DNA from: Piper betle
Lineage: Eukaryota; Streptophyta; Magnoliopsida; Piperales; Piperaceae
Assembly (NCBI GenBank): GCA_033002965.1
Contig: JAURVB010012710.1
Coordinates: 1-64,000 of the forward strand
DNA: 64,000 nucleotides
Direction: 5' to 3'
Part shown: piece after piece, positions 1 through 12,134 of the stretch
How positions within the stretch are numbered: the first letter of the stretch is position 1
Layout of the letters: every line of letters begins with the position of its first letter
Notes under the pieces: generated by a model
Seen by the model: the letters and a program-made list of their open reading frames with translations, nothing else
Database searches by the model: none
Told to the model about the DNA's origin: nothing
Position numbers and translations under genes: made by a program

Positions 1-590
1 GCGGGCCAACCCTCATATCAAGCCGGGCCAGACCGGCCTGCCAAAAAACTGGGCCCAGTTGACAACACTGTTTTTTTTTTTTAAATTCTTACTTTCTGCC
101 GCCCACAATGTAATTCGGTTCATTCTTTTATGGCTATAAATGTTAAAACTTAAGGGCATATGATTTTTCCGAAGCATATCTAAGAACCTACAGAATGTAT
201 AATATTTTTATTTTTATTTATTTATTTATTTATATAGCAAACTTGTCTACCGTCTTTTCTCCCCACTCCCATTGTTTATAACCTTGTGAGTCAACCAGCA
301 GAAAAAGATTTCTCAACTACAACCAAAGTCCCCAAAAGATTAACAACACATGATTTGCACCAGGAAAGCCCATCTCGAAAAAAAAAAATGAAAGAGGTAG
401 GTACCCATTCCATCTCCTCAGTTTCTTCCACTACAAATTTTGCATATATCCTTCTAATACTAAAGAGGACCATAAAACAGGAAGTAATTTACACGTCCAA
501 TATTTATTAATACTGCACCCTTACATTAACAAGTAATAGATACCAACTTAAAAAAAGACATTAAATAAACAACTCGATTTTCCATTTAAT
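1..590. other. 3' flank of the COL gene, no gene seen
   Basis: AT-rich flank with a poly-T run near 68-82 and a TTTA microsatellite near 208-235. The short open frames at 286-510 overlap each other on both strands, resemble no family, and are treated as chance. The part nearest 590 is presumably the 3' UTR of the minus-strand gene that ends at 591. Confidence 0.6.
503..508 (-). promoter_or_regulatory. putative polyadenylation signal of the COL gene
   Basis: The minus strand reads AATAAA about 83 nt downstream of the stop codon at 591. This is a normal distance for a plant near-upstream element. The call rests on motif and position only. Confidence 0.4.
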
Positions 591-1682
591 TCAGGAGGGG
601 ACCACGCCGAATCCGGAGTCGGCGGCCAAGAAAGCCACGGCAGTGGAGTAGATGCGGCCGGCCCCGATCTCCGACTCGGTCCGTTTGGCGAAGCGGCCCT
701 TGATCCGGGGCCTGCTCTCGGCGTAGGCCTTCCTGGATGCATATCTAATCGTCTTCTCGAACTTCCTGTTTTTCCTCTTCTCCCTGTACCTCAACACCCT
801 CGCCTCCCTATCCATCCCTGCCGCCGCCACCGAGTAATCAGAAGTTCCCTCCGAGAAAGATATGTTCGTACCGCTGGGCACCACGCCCACATCCAAGCAA
901 GGCGATGGCGAAGATATCTATTTCGATCAATATAGTAAATACTTTAGTTTCAGAAAACCTAAAAGACCTTAAAAAAAGTATTAACAGTGGGAGAAGCTAC
1001 TCACACTTTGATTGGGGGGAACATTTGTGAGGGTGAAGCTGTAGCATTGATTATTCTTCGGAGGATGGTGGTCGAAATCCAAAGAGGACGACGATGTGAG
1101 TAAGGGAAGGGATGATGCGTCGTCAATCTTGCCCTGGAGTACGACAGGAACAACTCTGTCTGTGGTGGTGGTGGTAATGGTGGAAGTCGTCTGAATTATT
1201 CCGAAGCTCGTGTGCATGTGAGGAGAATAATCTACTTCCAAGAACGGATCTACTACCTCTGGAAAGATAAAGTCCACTGACTTAGATTTCATCTCCTCTT
1301 CTTCAGAAAAGGGAGAGGACAACGAGCGATGACGTACAACAGACTCATAGAAAGGAATCGCCGGGACACGGTCGTGCTTGCCGGCAAGGGGGTTTGCGGC
1401 GTGTATGTCCGCATCGCAAGGGCCGCATAGAGCCGCTGCGTCAGCCTCACAGGTGACTGCCGCCGGCGCCTGCTCACACACCTCACACATCCTCACACGC
1501 CCATGGGGCAGTGTTAGGGCTCGGTCACCCACGCCATGGACACGGCCATCGCACCGCACACAAAGGAATGCCGCGCACACGCCGCAGTGCAGGGTCGCAG
1601 CGGACGCCGTACACGCATCGCACGACCTCGCCGCCGGCGCGCGCGGCCAGGCTCCCGCGGCAATATCTTCAATCTCAGGCAT
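591..1682 (-). CDS. CONSTANS-like zinc finger protein (two B-boxes plus CCT)
   Basis: Nuclear transcription co-regulator of the group I CONSTANS-like family, which acts in light and photoperiod signalling. I model two exons, 1682-1005 and 917-591, joined by a GT-AG intron (AGT|GTGAGT donor, TAG|ATATCT acceptor, phase 0), giving 334 aa. B-box 1 lies at about residues 21-60 (C21, C24, C33, C41, C44, H49) and B-box 2 at 66-103 (C66, C69, C78, D81, C86, C89, H94, H103). The middle is Ser/Thr-rich and acidic. The CCT domain is at about 262-307 ([20 protein letters not shown]). The protein ends in GFGVVPS, the C-terminal VP motif that binds COP1/SPA in this family. B-box 1 is odd: Cys36 stands where the family has Asp, and the H-to-H loop is longer by two residues. 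The gene is GC-rich and appears intact. It most resembles COL3/4/5, but the exact orthologue is not claimed. Confidence 0.93.
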
Positions 1683-2995
1683 CTCAAACTTTGTACTTCG
1701 TTCCCGTACTTACTACACAGCTGTAATGATCTTAGTGCTCACCCATTCTTGAATCCCAGATTTGGTGGGATTAGAGTCTGGGGCATGGGATGGTTGGGTG
1801 AGCTACTTTGCTACTCCATGTGATGATTTGTTTCAAGCTAGTGGGGAAGGTCTGGCATGGGCGAACAGTGGAAGCATATGTGGGAGATTGTGAGCCATGG
1901 AAAAAGGCTTTTGGGGACAATAAATTGGGGAGTCTGGGAAGGAGTAGCTGCCACTTTGATCTACTGTTCGGAGGTCGGGGCCGACGACAGCAACCTGGAG
2001 TTGGCTTGGCCTATCGGTGCAACAGAAATGGGAGAGAAAGAAAAAGATTTGGGTTTAACGTGCTATGCATGGATGACCAGATGGGTCGGGTGGGACATGT
2101 ATCCGAATCCGTCTCAATAACTCCCACAAATTCGAACCGGATTCCACCCTAATCTAAAGATTATATTTATTATATCCAGGTCGGATTTGAACATGCATAA
2201 CTCGTATTTTAACACAAATCTAACCTGATTGATTAAATTAATATAAAATTTAATGTAAAAATATATTAAAAATAATAATATTTATTATTTAAAATATAAT
2301 CTTCTAAAATATAAACTATTTAGATTAAATACGGGTTGAATCACCCCAAATATATATCAAATCTAAATATATTTTGATATATTATATATCCAAAGATCAA
2401 ATTCAAAATATAATTTTAAATAGTTTTAAATCGAATATAAGCGGGACGGTTTCAGATCGGATTACGGACAACCAAAATTCAAACTCATCCACAACGATGC
2501 GATGTAGAGGTGATTTCACGAGGTTTTCAACCGTGATAAATTGGCACATGGGTTATTTGTTAAAGAAAGATTTGAAATTTATATATCTACAGTATTTTCC
2601 CGTATCTCTTATTATAAAAAAGTGTAGCTTTTACTTGGCAAAATTAATATTGCTAGAGCAGAAACGATGTCTAGAAACATTTCGATTTAGTTTGATTTGA
2701 CTATTCGATAATTAAATTTTATTAAAAGTTATTTATAAAAGAGTTCATTTTATTATTTAATTAAAATTATACTATATTTTATTGTACTTAGTCGTAGAAA
2801 ATGTTATCATAAATATATATAACTTTCAACAACGACTAAAAATAAAATAATTTCATAACAATCAAACAAGCAGCCTATGTTTTAAGAATCTTCTTCTTAT
2901 TCAGTATTATTCTAAACTGATATTTAACCCTCCCTAAGGACATCTTCTTGAGCCTTATTAAAAACAAACTTAAATTATTTTGATAACAAAATACA
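1683..2995. other. upstream region of the COL gene, no gene seen
   Basis: This is 5' of the minus-strand COL gene, so it should contain its promoter and 5' UTR. No convincing TATA box could be singled out. Overlapping plus-strand frames at 1808-2152 are short and unlike any family. From about 2100 to 2480 the text becomes repetitive AT-rich sequence with 'cggatttgaac'-type phrases, similar in style to 59760-60310, which suggests old dispersed repeats. Confidence 0.45.
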
Positions 2996-3169
2996 ATGTT
3001 TTTTCGATTTTCACCAAATAAAAACTATTTTAGGGGTAACAGTCTTTTGTTACTGATAAAAATGGTTATAATTTTTCAGACTATGTCAACAAGGCAATTT
3101 TCACAAAAAATACAATCAATATTATTCGCATCAAATCTTCTCTGTCATTTGTTTATTATTAAGTTTTTT

Positions 3170-3600
3170 AATAAAATCCGTGACAAATGTAGAAAAAAAT
3201 TCAAGAAAATAAAGTTGTTTGTCATGAATCTTTTGCCAAGACGACGGTGATAAATTCATTTTTTTTAAAAAAACATTTTTTGTCACGATTTTTACCAATA
3301 TTTGTCGTGTACATCAGGGAAAAATCCGTGACAAATGTAAAAAGTTTTAGTAAAATAAACTATTTGTCACGAATCTTTTTGCCACGGAAAAAATGTGACA
3401 AACTTAAAAATATATATTTTTTCTAAGTTTTTTTTTCATTTGTGGCAAACTTTAAAAAAACTAAATGGAAAAAATTCTGCCACGATTTTTCAAAACTTTC
3501 AAACATGTCAAAATGCTCCTTTGGTCATGGAATTACTGTGACAAACATAAAAAGGTATAAAAAAATGAGCAATATTTCTCCCTGTCATTTTTATTTTTTG
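3170..3600. repeat. array of TTTGTCACG / CGTGACAAA motifs, CACTA-like subterminal repeats
   Basis: Forms of 'ccgtgacaaatgta' and 'tttgtcacgaatctttt' recur in both orientations near 3178, 3218, 3276, 3325, 3361, 3395, 3478 and 3535. A further TTTGTCACGAAT lies near 4166. Short motifs repeated in both orientations at a spacing of 30-60 nt are typical of subterminal regions of plant CACTA transposons. I found no flanking CACTA terminus or transposase, so the assignment is inference. Confidence 0.4.
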
Positions 3601-5728
3601 AATGTTTACGTGGGTTTGTGCTGGGGTGGGTGACGACGACCCAAATTTAACCAATAAAACATGGTTAAATAAAAATAAATCAAATTTATATATTTTTTCG
3701 CACAATAGAATGATTGACCAAGCGCTAACCAAAATTATAAACTAATGATATTATTCATATTTTCAAATTTAATTACCAAATTGAACTTTTTAAAGTTAAT
3801 GCAGCATTTATTTATTAAAATATTTTTTAAGAAAAATATGTTTAATTTTTATACTAATTGGCATAAGAAAAATAAAAGAAATAATAATTATATAAATAAA
3901 GTATTAGCCTTTTTTGGAATAGAAAATAGTATTTATAACAAAAAAATGATTAGATAATATATAATATGAGATGAAAATAAATCTTATCTTGACCAAATTA
4001 TGATCCGTGTCCAATTCTGTCAGAATCGTTTGAAAATTTTCGATCGCAACGATCGGCTTTTTGTACGAGGTTAATTTAAGGTGTAGACAAAGCATTACCA
4101 GATGCCCAGCCGACCACACCCACCCTTAGGTTTGGGGTAGGGGTGAGGGAACAGAAGTCAAATATTTGTCACGAATATCCCACCAACGTCGCAGTGAGCC
4201 TGCCCTGCCTTGGCCTTACCACACTAGGAGCACCCCAGCCCTCGCCCCTGCCAGCCTCGCCTCCGCTGGCTGTCTCAGCGAGAGAACTTTATGACGTTGC
4301 AGGCAATTATTGTTACGAGACAGCCCCGGCCAAAATTCTACGTCGGGATATAAGGCTTTTTTCTACTAAGCTTTAGCTACGGAGGATAGGGCAAAACAAA
4401 AATAGTGTAAGATGGCTCCAAACGCGAATATTAGAAGTGTGGGATGGGATTGGTTGGGACGAGTTTGATTGAATGGTCGAAGCATTATTACCGGATGCTA
4501 ATTGCTAAACTATCACAAAAGTTGGGATGATAAGAAAAGTGAGGGCATTTTGATTCCACTAAGAACAGTGTTCATAATTCAGAGGTCGTCTTTGTGTAAC
4601 CTCATCGAGGATTTGAGATGCAATGGTTTGAAGGAAGCTTTCTTTTAGTTAGGAAAACATTCACATCAACGTAATTTGCATGGTGGTTCTTGGGTAATCC
4701 CATTCCCGGTTGGTAATTAAAATACATATAAAAGTGAGCATGGTAAATAATAAATTCTTTTTGTTGTGAATATAAGGTGAGCTGAGCCAGGTTTTCCCCC
4801 ATCAAATCTAAAGTACACATTGTTATCTTCACACCTTTTGCCCTTCTTTGATCACTATAAAATAATAGCATTTTTGCTAAGGTTGGTGTAAATTATATTA
4901 CGTCGGGAAAAATAATGTGCAGAGTATAATCATAAAAATCATGGAAAAATATTTCAAGTGTACATATATCTTCTAGACATTATATCCACAGATTATATTG
5001 GCAAAAACATATATATCTTTAAAATGTTTTGCTCCAATTTTTAAGATTGCTTCATAAGCGATATAGTTTTCACACACCATAGCTTACAATAACCTTAACT
5101 TTATTAAGCTGGTCATCCATGATATTCTCCAAGACACATTAGTTAAAGGAACTTGCTGTTAATTGTTAAACAGGCAGACAATTAAACTTAGTGTGATAGC
5201 ACATTCCTTCCATTTGTTTTGTTTTTTTCGAAGGTAGCATGTATATCTTATTCCATTGATTACTAATATATATATAATATACTCTGCAGTTGCTGCCATT
5301 CCTTCCTCATGAATTGGGAATGAGATGGCTACATTCAATATTTTCGGCTCTTCTGAGACAATAATTTAACATGTCACGTTCAAGTCTTAGATAATTAAAC
5401 TCCTTTTATAATTTTGTTGCATGCAATTTTCAGTGGGATTATCTTGTAACATGTTCACTTCTTTTCTTATAGAAGGAATGTTGTGTTTAATTCAGCATAT
5501 CAATTGATCATTGATCAAGGAAATTTGGTTGGTACATTAGAATTAATTACCAAAGAAGGACAATTTTTATTATAATGACAAAATACGGTTGAGTTGGTCT
5601 TATAATAAAAAAAAAGACAACATAACCCAAAAAATGAAAAAAATAATAATAATAAATATTTTTTGTATACAAGCCACCCTTGACTTCAAGGTGGCCAGAC
5701 TTAGCCCCAAGTCTAGCCACCAAAGGCA
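3601..5728. other. intergenic, no gene seen
   Basis: AT-rich sequence without a believable coding region. A GC-richer patch at 4143-4376 contains a 77-codon open frame with no recognisable motif. At about 5665-5725 the sequence becomes rich in 'ggccag/ctagcc' phrases. The same style resumes at 21234, on the far side of the nested LTRs, so these two stretches were probably one locus before the insertions. Confidence 0.45.
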
Positions 5729-7438
5729 TGTAACACCCTGTTTCAGTTTACCCATGAACTAACTCGAAAATACAACTAGCGATTGAAGTATTCGACTTGA
5801 TTCGGTTAAATAGGCCCAACTCTAACCTCAGTATCTCAAGATGATAACATAAGCATTCAATGTATGGATAAGATGTTTAGATTTTAACATTGTTCTATAT
5901 GTATGTTATGATATGCAATCATGTATAAAACAAACAAAACGTGTGAAAAGTTTTTAAAAAATAATTATTTTTAAAACAAAACGGATAAAGTCATCCGTAA
6001 AAGTACAATAGGGACCACTCTTGTCAATAACAAACAATATATATAACAATAAAAAAATAGAAAACGTGGCAAAAACATGACATTTCCTCTCTACATTTCA
6101 ATTATCATCACTTCGATTTTTTGAGCCAAGTCTAGATTTCATTACTCAGCTTGTTCATTTTTATTCACAATTTTTAATTACATGCCAAATATTTTATCAA
6201 TTCACAGAAATACCATTCAATTAGTGTCATTCACAGTAATTCATCATTCAACATCATCAATTTTATTCAGCAAGTACATGTGTGTATTGTGTATTGTTCA
6301 TCATTGTTCTTCTGCAATCTCAACAGTACTCCGTCCTCAAGATTATCATCTACATAGATAATAAAAAATTTCATTAACGAGCGTTAGCAATCTAAAAACT
6401 AATAATAAACTCACATAGGAGAGTTGACTCACATATTAAATGAAAATATTTTTATTCTTCCTCGTAAAATATCTCATACATGCATTAATTAGGAGTTTTC
6501 AACCTCAACTCGATAGCATCATATTTTATCTCATCTAATTCTTTGGCAACTATAAAATTATCTCTTGCGCAGGACAACCAATTTCTATTCTTTCAGCCCT
6601 CTACATTCTTTGTAATTACTTCTGGCCCTGAGTATAGAGGCCGAATATTAGTAGGCATATACATTCAGTACCCTTTAAAATCACAAGTTTAGACATGCGC
6701 TGCATTGCACTACCCTTAAACCTCTACACATTTCCAGGTTTGAGGAACTTAAAGGTGGAGTTATCAAGATCCCTCGGGAATGGAACGAACACGCTCACCA
6801 AATCTAGAGCCCACTTTGACTAACATGTGCTCTCTTATGTAGGGCAATTGTCAGTTTTCCCTTGTCTAACGTCTTACTGAAACCTCGAGAAAACTACATA
6901 TACATAAACCTAGGTAAGGATTGTAATATAATAGGCTCGAAGGCATTGTGATTTGGATCTGAGTTTTTGAAAATAAACTCGAGGGATCTCATCCTCAAGG
7001 ATTATTAATCCAAAATTTTGTGCGACTAAATGACCCATGTGGAGTGGGATACAATAAATCTACCACTAGACACATCCATTTATTTAGCAAAAATAAAACA
7101 CGATAGAGTAGAGGAATCAAACCAGAAATGAGTCCTAAATAGACTTGGTAGAAGCTTCAATCGTGTCTCTACGCCTAAGCAACGAGCTCCTGCTCCATAC
7201 CTACACATCAAAACTAAAAGTTAATGCCCGCTATGATGCATTCACACATCCTATAGCACACACATATCAAGGCACACATCATATCAAGTCACACATCAAT
7301 CCATAGTGGATTTTCTAGGTATGTTGCATTTAACTAACATTACAAGCTTAATTTACTTAATTACTTCCTTAGCATTCATTTTAATACAATTCAATCAAGC
7401 AATTTATTTTTATTTATAATGAAAATATTTATCGCATC
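5729..7438 (-). mobile_element. old solo LTR, segment 1 of 3 (large-LTR family)
   Basis: Begins TGTAACACCCTGTTTCAG and follows the LTR at 61001-63806 throughout, including the conserved block at 6663-6820. It stops at the insertion point of the LTR at 7439 and resumes at 10524 and then 20534. With the two insertions and one target duplication copy each removed, the three pieces add to about 2.87 kb, against 2806 bp for the uninterrupted copy at 61001. Its flanks are aggca before 5729 and aggcc after 21233, a 4-of-5 match consistent with a decayed 5-bp target duplication. Confidence 0.8.
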
Positions 7439-10400
7439 TGTAACACCCCAATCCAGTTTACTCTCAACCAGGACCGGAACTATTACAAAGGATCGAACTA
7501 CTCGTAAACCGATTAAGTTGGCTGACCCAAAACCTAAACGGCTACGACATAACCCTCTCGACGTCTCAAGATGGAGCACGCCGCTAATGCGCAAACAATA
7601 TGTAAATGAGATGCAAAACCCTAGCAGGATACTACGTGAGTGCTATGATGATAGTCGCACACCAAAATAATTAAAATAACAACGAATTTATAAAAATCCT
7701 GGAATAAAACGGACAGAGTCTCCCTTAAAAGTGCAATAAGGGGACAACCTGTTAAAATACAGCATAATATAGTATATATATAAAACAATAATTTATATCG
7801 CAAGAGAATTCAATCATCCACACATATTGTAATTGGGTCTAGCCCACCTGCAATCTCATACTCAGCTCATTAGGTTCCTTTTCATTTCAGCATAGCACAT
7901 CATTAGAGCTTTTCTCAAAACATTTCCAAGCATTTCTAAAACAAGGCATACAAGCCTCACAAACACATGCATATATACACCAATATGTAAATCTGCTACA
8001 ACAGCCAATCACATCACATCTTACGCAAAAGTCGGCGCAGCACCAGGTATGTGTGTGCAATGCAAGCGCTAATCCTTCGTCGAGGCCGGCATACACCAAT
8101 CATCATCCTCACCTACTTATAGTAGAAAAACGTCAGCAACGGGTGTCACTGGTCCAGAAATAACTAATATCAAACTGGAACATGAGAGCAAACTCTCATG
8201 GAAAGCAAACAATCATATATCTTCCTCAAGAACTCTCATAAGGGCAACTACAAAGGAGCCGTCGAGCAGCTGACTCAACAGCATCCTGATCTATATGGTA
8301 CTGTGCCACTCACGGCACTTCTTTTTCAGTACTTCACGTAAAACTTTATTCTAAGCCCTCTCTGAACCTCCATATTAGTCCTGGACTTGAGCACGTAGGC
8401 CAAGCACTCTCAGGCAGTCACCTTTAGTACCCTTTGAACCACAAGTCCGGACATACGCTATACTAAACAGTACCCGTAAACCTCCACGTTCTCCGGGTGT
8501 GAGGAACTCAAACGCGGAGTTGTCAGGATCCCTCGGGAATGGAACAGTCCGCTGGCACTAATCCAGAGCCCGCTTTGACTAGCACGGCATCCGCTCATGG
8601 CACGTGCAAGTCGACTCATCTTCTCTTGTCTCACTGAAAACTCGATAAAACTATTTATAGGGCTGGGTCAGGATTTATTATAATAGGCCCGAAGGCAACT
8701 TAAGGTGGATCTTATTTTTTGAAAACAAGCTCGAGGGATCTCATCCTCGAGGGTTATTAATTCCGAAAATAATCGACCAGATGACCCGTGTTAGGTGGGG
8801 TCCGATAAATCATCCACCTGACACGTTCTACAATCAATAAATCAAATCACCGATAGAGTAGAGCGATAAAACCTGAGAAGCGTGTCCTAACGGACCTGTC
8901 AGAAGCTCCAAGCGCAGTCTCGTGCCTAGACGGCGAGCTCCTACAATGAACCTACATGAACATAACTATTTACTAACGCCCATACATATACTGATGCACG
9001 CCATATAACTAATATATCCACATGCATACAATAATCTAATCAAACATGACAATCATCTCGACAATTACTCTACATCTCTAATTGTCAAGCAAGTTAATAA
9101 TTTTATCATTTCATATGTTACTTATTACCTAGCACTTTTAATTCCAATTTCAAAGCATACCTATTCTAATTAGGTGACAATGGTTTAATCAATTTAATCC
9201 GTTTAACTTAATACTAGCATGCAAAAACCTAATTCGTGCAAATTCATAAATTAACTCGTTAACAAGCATTTAATTAACTATTCCATGGTTTACTAACAAT
9301 TTCATTAGTGAGCATTTACATCACACAACACAATCTACGCTAATCATCACATGTTTATCATAATCACGATTAATTAAACTAAAATCATGAAGTTAATAAA
9401 ATTAATTCTAATATGCTACTATGACCACAACATGTATGTAATAATTCTAAAAAAGAAGGAAGAACCACCTCGCGATCGGCGCTGAAATCGGTGCTGACGG
9501 ACGAAGGCGATGAAGGCGAGTCGGCGATTTTCGGCAACTGTGCCGGCGGTTTTCCGGCAGTTCCTGTGGTTTTCTGGCGACTGCTCTGGCGAGGCAATCG
9601 GAGGTAGGGGTTAGCACCGTCTCGGAGAGCTGGACCCAATGGTGGTGACGACAAGGGCAACCGCGGCGGCGATGGCCACCGACGGCGGCGTCGAGTGTGG
9701 TCGGGGTGGTCGATCGCTCCGATCAGACCCACGGCCGGCCTCGACGGCGGCGCTAGGCAAGGGGGAAAGGTAGGGGAAGTCGAGGGGAGAAGCTCCGACG
9801 TCACGGCGGCGGCGGTCCGGCGTAGACGGCAGCGGAATCACGTCGGGAGCGGCCTTGAAATCATGGCAATTTCTGGCGTCGTGACGGCTGGACGGTGGCC
9901 TGGCGTGGTCGAGGCGGCAAGGCGACGGCACGGCCGGGCTGGGCGGCATCGATCGGCGGCGAGGTGGCGTCGACGGCAGTGGCAAAATCTCAGGGTGGCG
10001 GCTAGGGTTTGGAAAGTGAAGGGAAAGTGTCAGGGAAGAGGATGAGAAGTATAGGGTGGTGGCAAAGTTGTAAATAAGACTTGACTCTGACACCGACTCG
10101 TGTCAAGAATGATAACTGACTCGGAATAAATCCTAGAAAATCCAGAAAAATTGGGAAAAATCCCATAAATCAAATAAAACACCACAACATCCAAATGACA
10201 TGTCGTATAACTATAACTAATAACCCACCCGAATATCGTCTAACGCGTCCTAATGCGTTATTCAGCCTAAACTAATTCTACGGTCACAACATGAAAAAAA
10301 TAAAAATCATCAACTGTATACTCTCATATCTACTGATAACTCAGTCTGCTGATGCGTATCTGACACTATCATCGATACTTGGGTATACATAAACCCTCAT

Positions 10401-10523
10401 AGCACATGCACACGGTCGGCCTCGGCCCCACACACAGTGTTCTGAAAGCTGAACTGACTCAAACCACAGTCAAACCGACTGGTTAACAACTATAAAACCC
10501 TAACTCAAGTCGCGGGTTTTATA
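7439..10523 (-). mobile_element. solo LTR nested in the older LTR (3085 bp)
   Basis: Starts TGTAACACCCC and ends GGGTTTTATA, where family members end TTTTACA. It is flanked by perfect 5-bp direct repeats GCATC (7434-7438 and 10524-10528). Joining the flanks restores the sequence of the LTR at 61001 across this point, so this is a clean insertion followed by LTR-LTR recombination. It carries the family's conserved block (about 8421-8580), a TATA-like site near 8654 and the GC-rich arm (about 9470-10050). Sense strand is minus, by analogy with the complete element. Confidence 0.88.
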
Positions 10524-10989
10524 GCATCAATCAATCAAATCCTACTATGATGTGCTAATAATTATCACTTTAAGTAATTAAGTCGAAGTTAATTATACCT
10601 CGCATCGTCGACAATCAACGACGACTAGATTTGTCGCACGGTTCGAGATTCAAATTCAGCACCCGGCGGTATTCGAAGTCGATCGGGTTTAACTAGATGG
10701 ATTCAGTAGAAAATCCGATGAATTTCAGTGAATCTTATTTTTCGGTGATTTTGCAGCAGTTTCCAACAATTTTCCAAAAACTTTTCTGGCAAGGCAATTA
10801 GGGCTATATGTCGGCACCGGCTCGACAGGCTCGACCCAATGGTGGTGGTGGTGAGGGCAGCAACGGCAGTGATGATAGCCAGTGGCGACGTTGAGTCGGC
10901 CGAGGATTGGTCGGCTTGTCCAATTGTTCCTTGGTTGGCCTTGGCGGCAGCCCTCGATATAGGGAAAGGTCAGGGGTCGAAGGGGAGGG
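10524..10989 (-). mobile_element. old solo LTR, segment 2 of 3
   Basis: Continues the interrupted LTR between two younger insertions. It matches 62650-63085 of the uninterrupted family member, for example the shared phrase 'gtgctaataattatcac' and the junction 'aggggtcgaagggg'. It begins with the GCATC target duplication of the inner solo LTR and ends with the GAGGG target duplication of the complete element. Confidence 0.78.
10985..10989. repeat. target-site duplication GAGGG, left copy
   Basis: Five bases directly before the LTR start at 10990. They are identical to 20534-20538 directly after the other LTR. Confidence 0.85.
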
Positions 10990-11893
10990 TGTAACACCCC
11001 AAATCCGGTCCATGCTCGTGAACCGAACCGGCATGTTACAGGCCCCGGTTAGGTCGGCTAACCCGAACCTAACTCATGCGGATCCAATCTCGGCGTCTTA
11101 AGATGAAGATACGACTCGCAATGCATTGATGAATATACAACCCTAACATATTACTATATGAATGACATGCAATTCAAGCACACACCAATACCATTACAAT
11201 CAAACTCAATAAATATTCTAAAATAAAACGGACAAAATTTCCCCTAAAAGTGCAATTAGGGTCCACCCTGTCAAAACAATACATACCAATATATATGCAT
11301 ATATCAACAATTTTAATCACACATAATCTAATATACTGTATGTTCATTATAGAACTTGGTCGACACTTCTGCTGTGCACTCTGATCACATCACACCTCTT
11401 GTTATCATGTCTTAGCTTTTCATTCACATCATATCATGCTCAATCATTTAATCATAGCATCTGTATAAAATAACATCATAACAAAATATTAAACATTCAA
11501 TCACCCAATGTGTGTGTGCAGAAGACCTTATTGCCCCTCCGTCCTGGCCGGCTCATCCATCTCGTGCTTATCACCTACATATATATAAGAAAAACGTCAG
11601 TAACAAGCGTTACTGGTCCGGAAAATAAAATAACTATAACAAACTGACTATGAGAGCAAACTCTCATCTGAAAGAAATCATCATACTCCACGTGAACACT
11701 CTGAAGGGCACTACTGAGGAGCCACTGGGCTGCAGACCCGGTAGCATCCCGAACTACTACTCGCTGCTGGTACTGTGCTACTCTCAGCACTTCTTTTTCA
11801 GTACTTCTCGTGAAACTTTATCCTAAGCCCTCTCCTTACCTCCATATCTCTCCTGGCCTTGAGCACGAAGGCCGAGTACTCTCAGGCAGTCGC

Positions 11894-12052
11894 CTTTAGT
11901 ACCCTTTGAACCACAAGTCCGGACATGCGCTGTACTAAACAGTACCCGTAAACCTCCACGTTCTCCGGGTGTGAGGAACTCAAACGCGGAGTTGTCAGGA
12001 TCCCTCGGGAATGGAACAGTCCGCTGGCACTAATCCAGAGCCCGCTTTGACT
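11894..12052 (-). promoter_or_regulatory. conserved LTR core block (putative transcribed leader)
   Basis: About 159 bp running from TTTAGTACCCTTTGAACCAC to GAGCCCGCTTTGACT. It is nearly unchanged at 18450-18605 and 54975-55130, strongly similar at 8421-8580, and recognisable in the oldest copies at 6663-6820 and 61921-62075. Flanking AT-rich sequence in the same LTRs is scrambled by comparison. It contains a small hairpin GTACT-AAAC-AGTAC. A role in packaging, priming or RNA structure is inference. Confidence 0.5.
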
Positions 12053-12124
12053 GTCACGGCATCCTCTGCATGGTACGTGCAGTCGGTTTCTCCATCTCTC
12101 GTCTCACTGAAAACTCGATAAAAC

Positions 12125-12134
12125 TATATATATA
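12125..12134 (-). promoter_or_regulatory. TATA-like site in the LTR
   Basis: TATATATATA sits in a conserved context next to 'ctcgataaaact'. Counterparts exist in every family member: 18676-18685, 55203-55212, near 8654 and, decayed, near 6887 and 62149. It is the best candidate for the core promoter of the LTR on the minus strand. If so, the conserved block at 11894-12052 lies just downstream in the transcribed leader. Confidence 0.4.

Noticed and set aside
1378..1823. Plus-strand frames of 71-124 codons opposite the COL gene
   Set aside because: Antisense shadows of the B-box exon.
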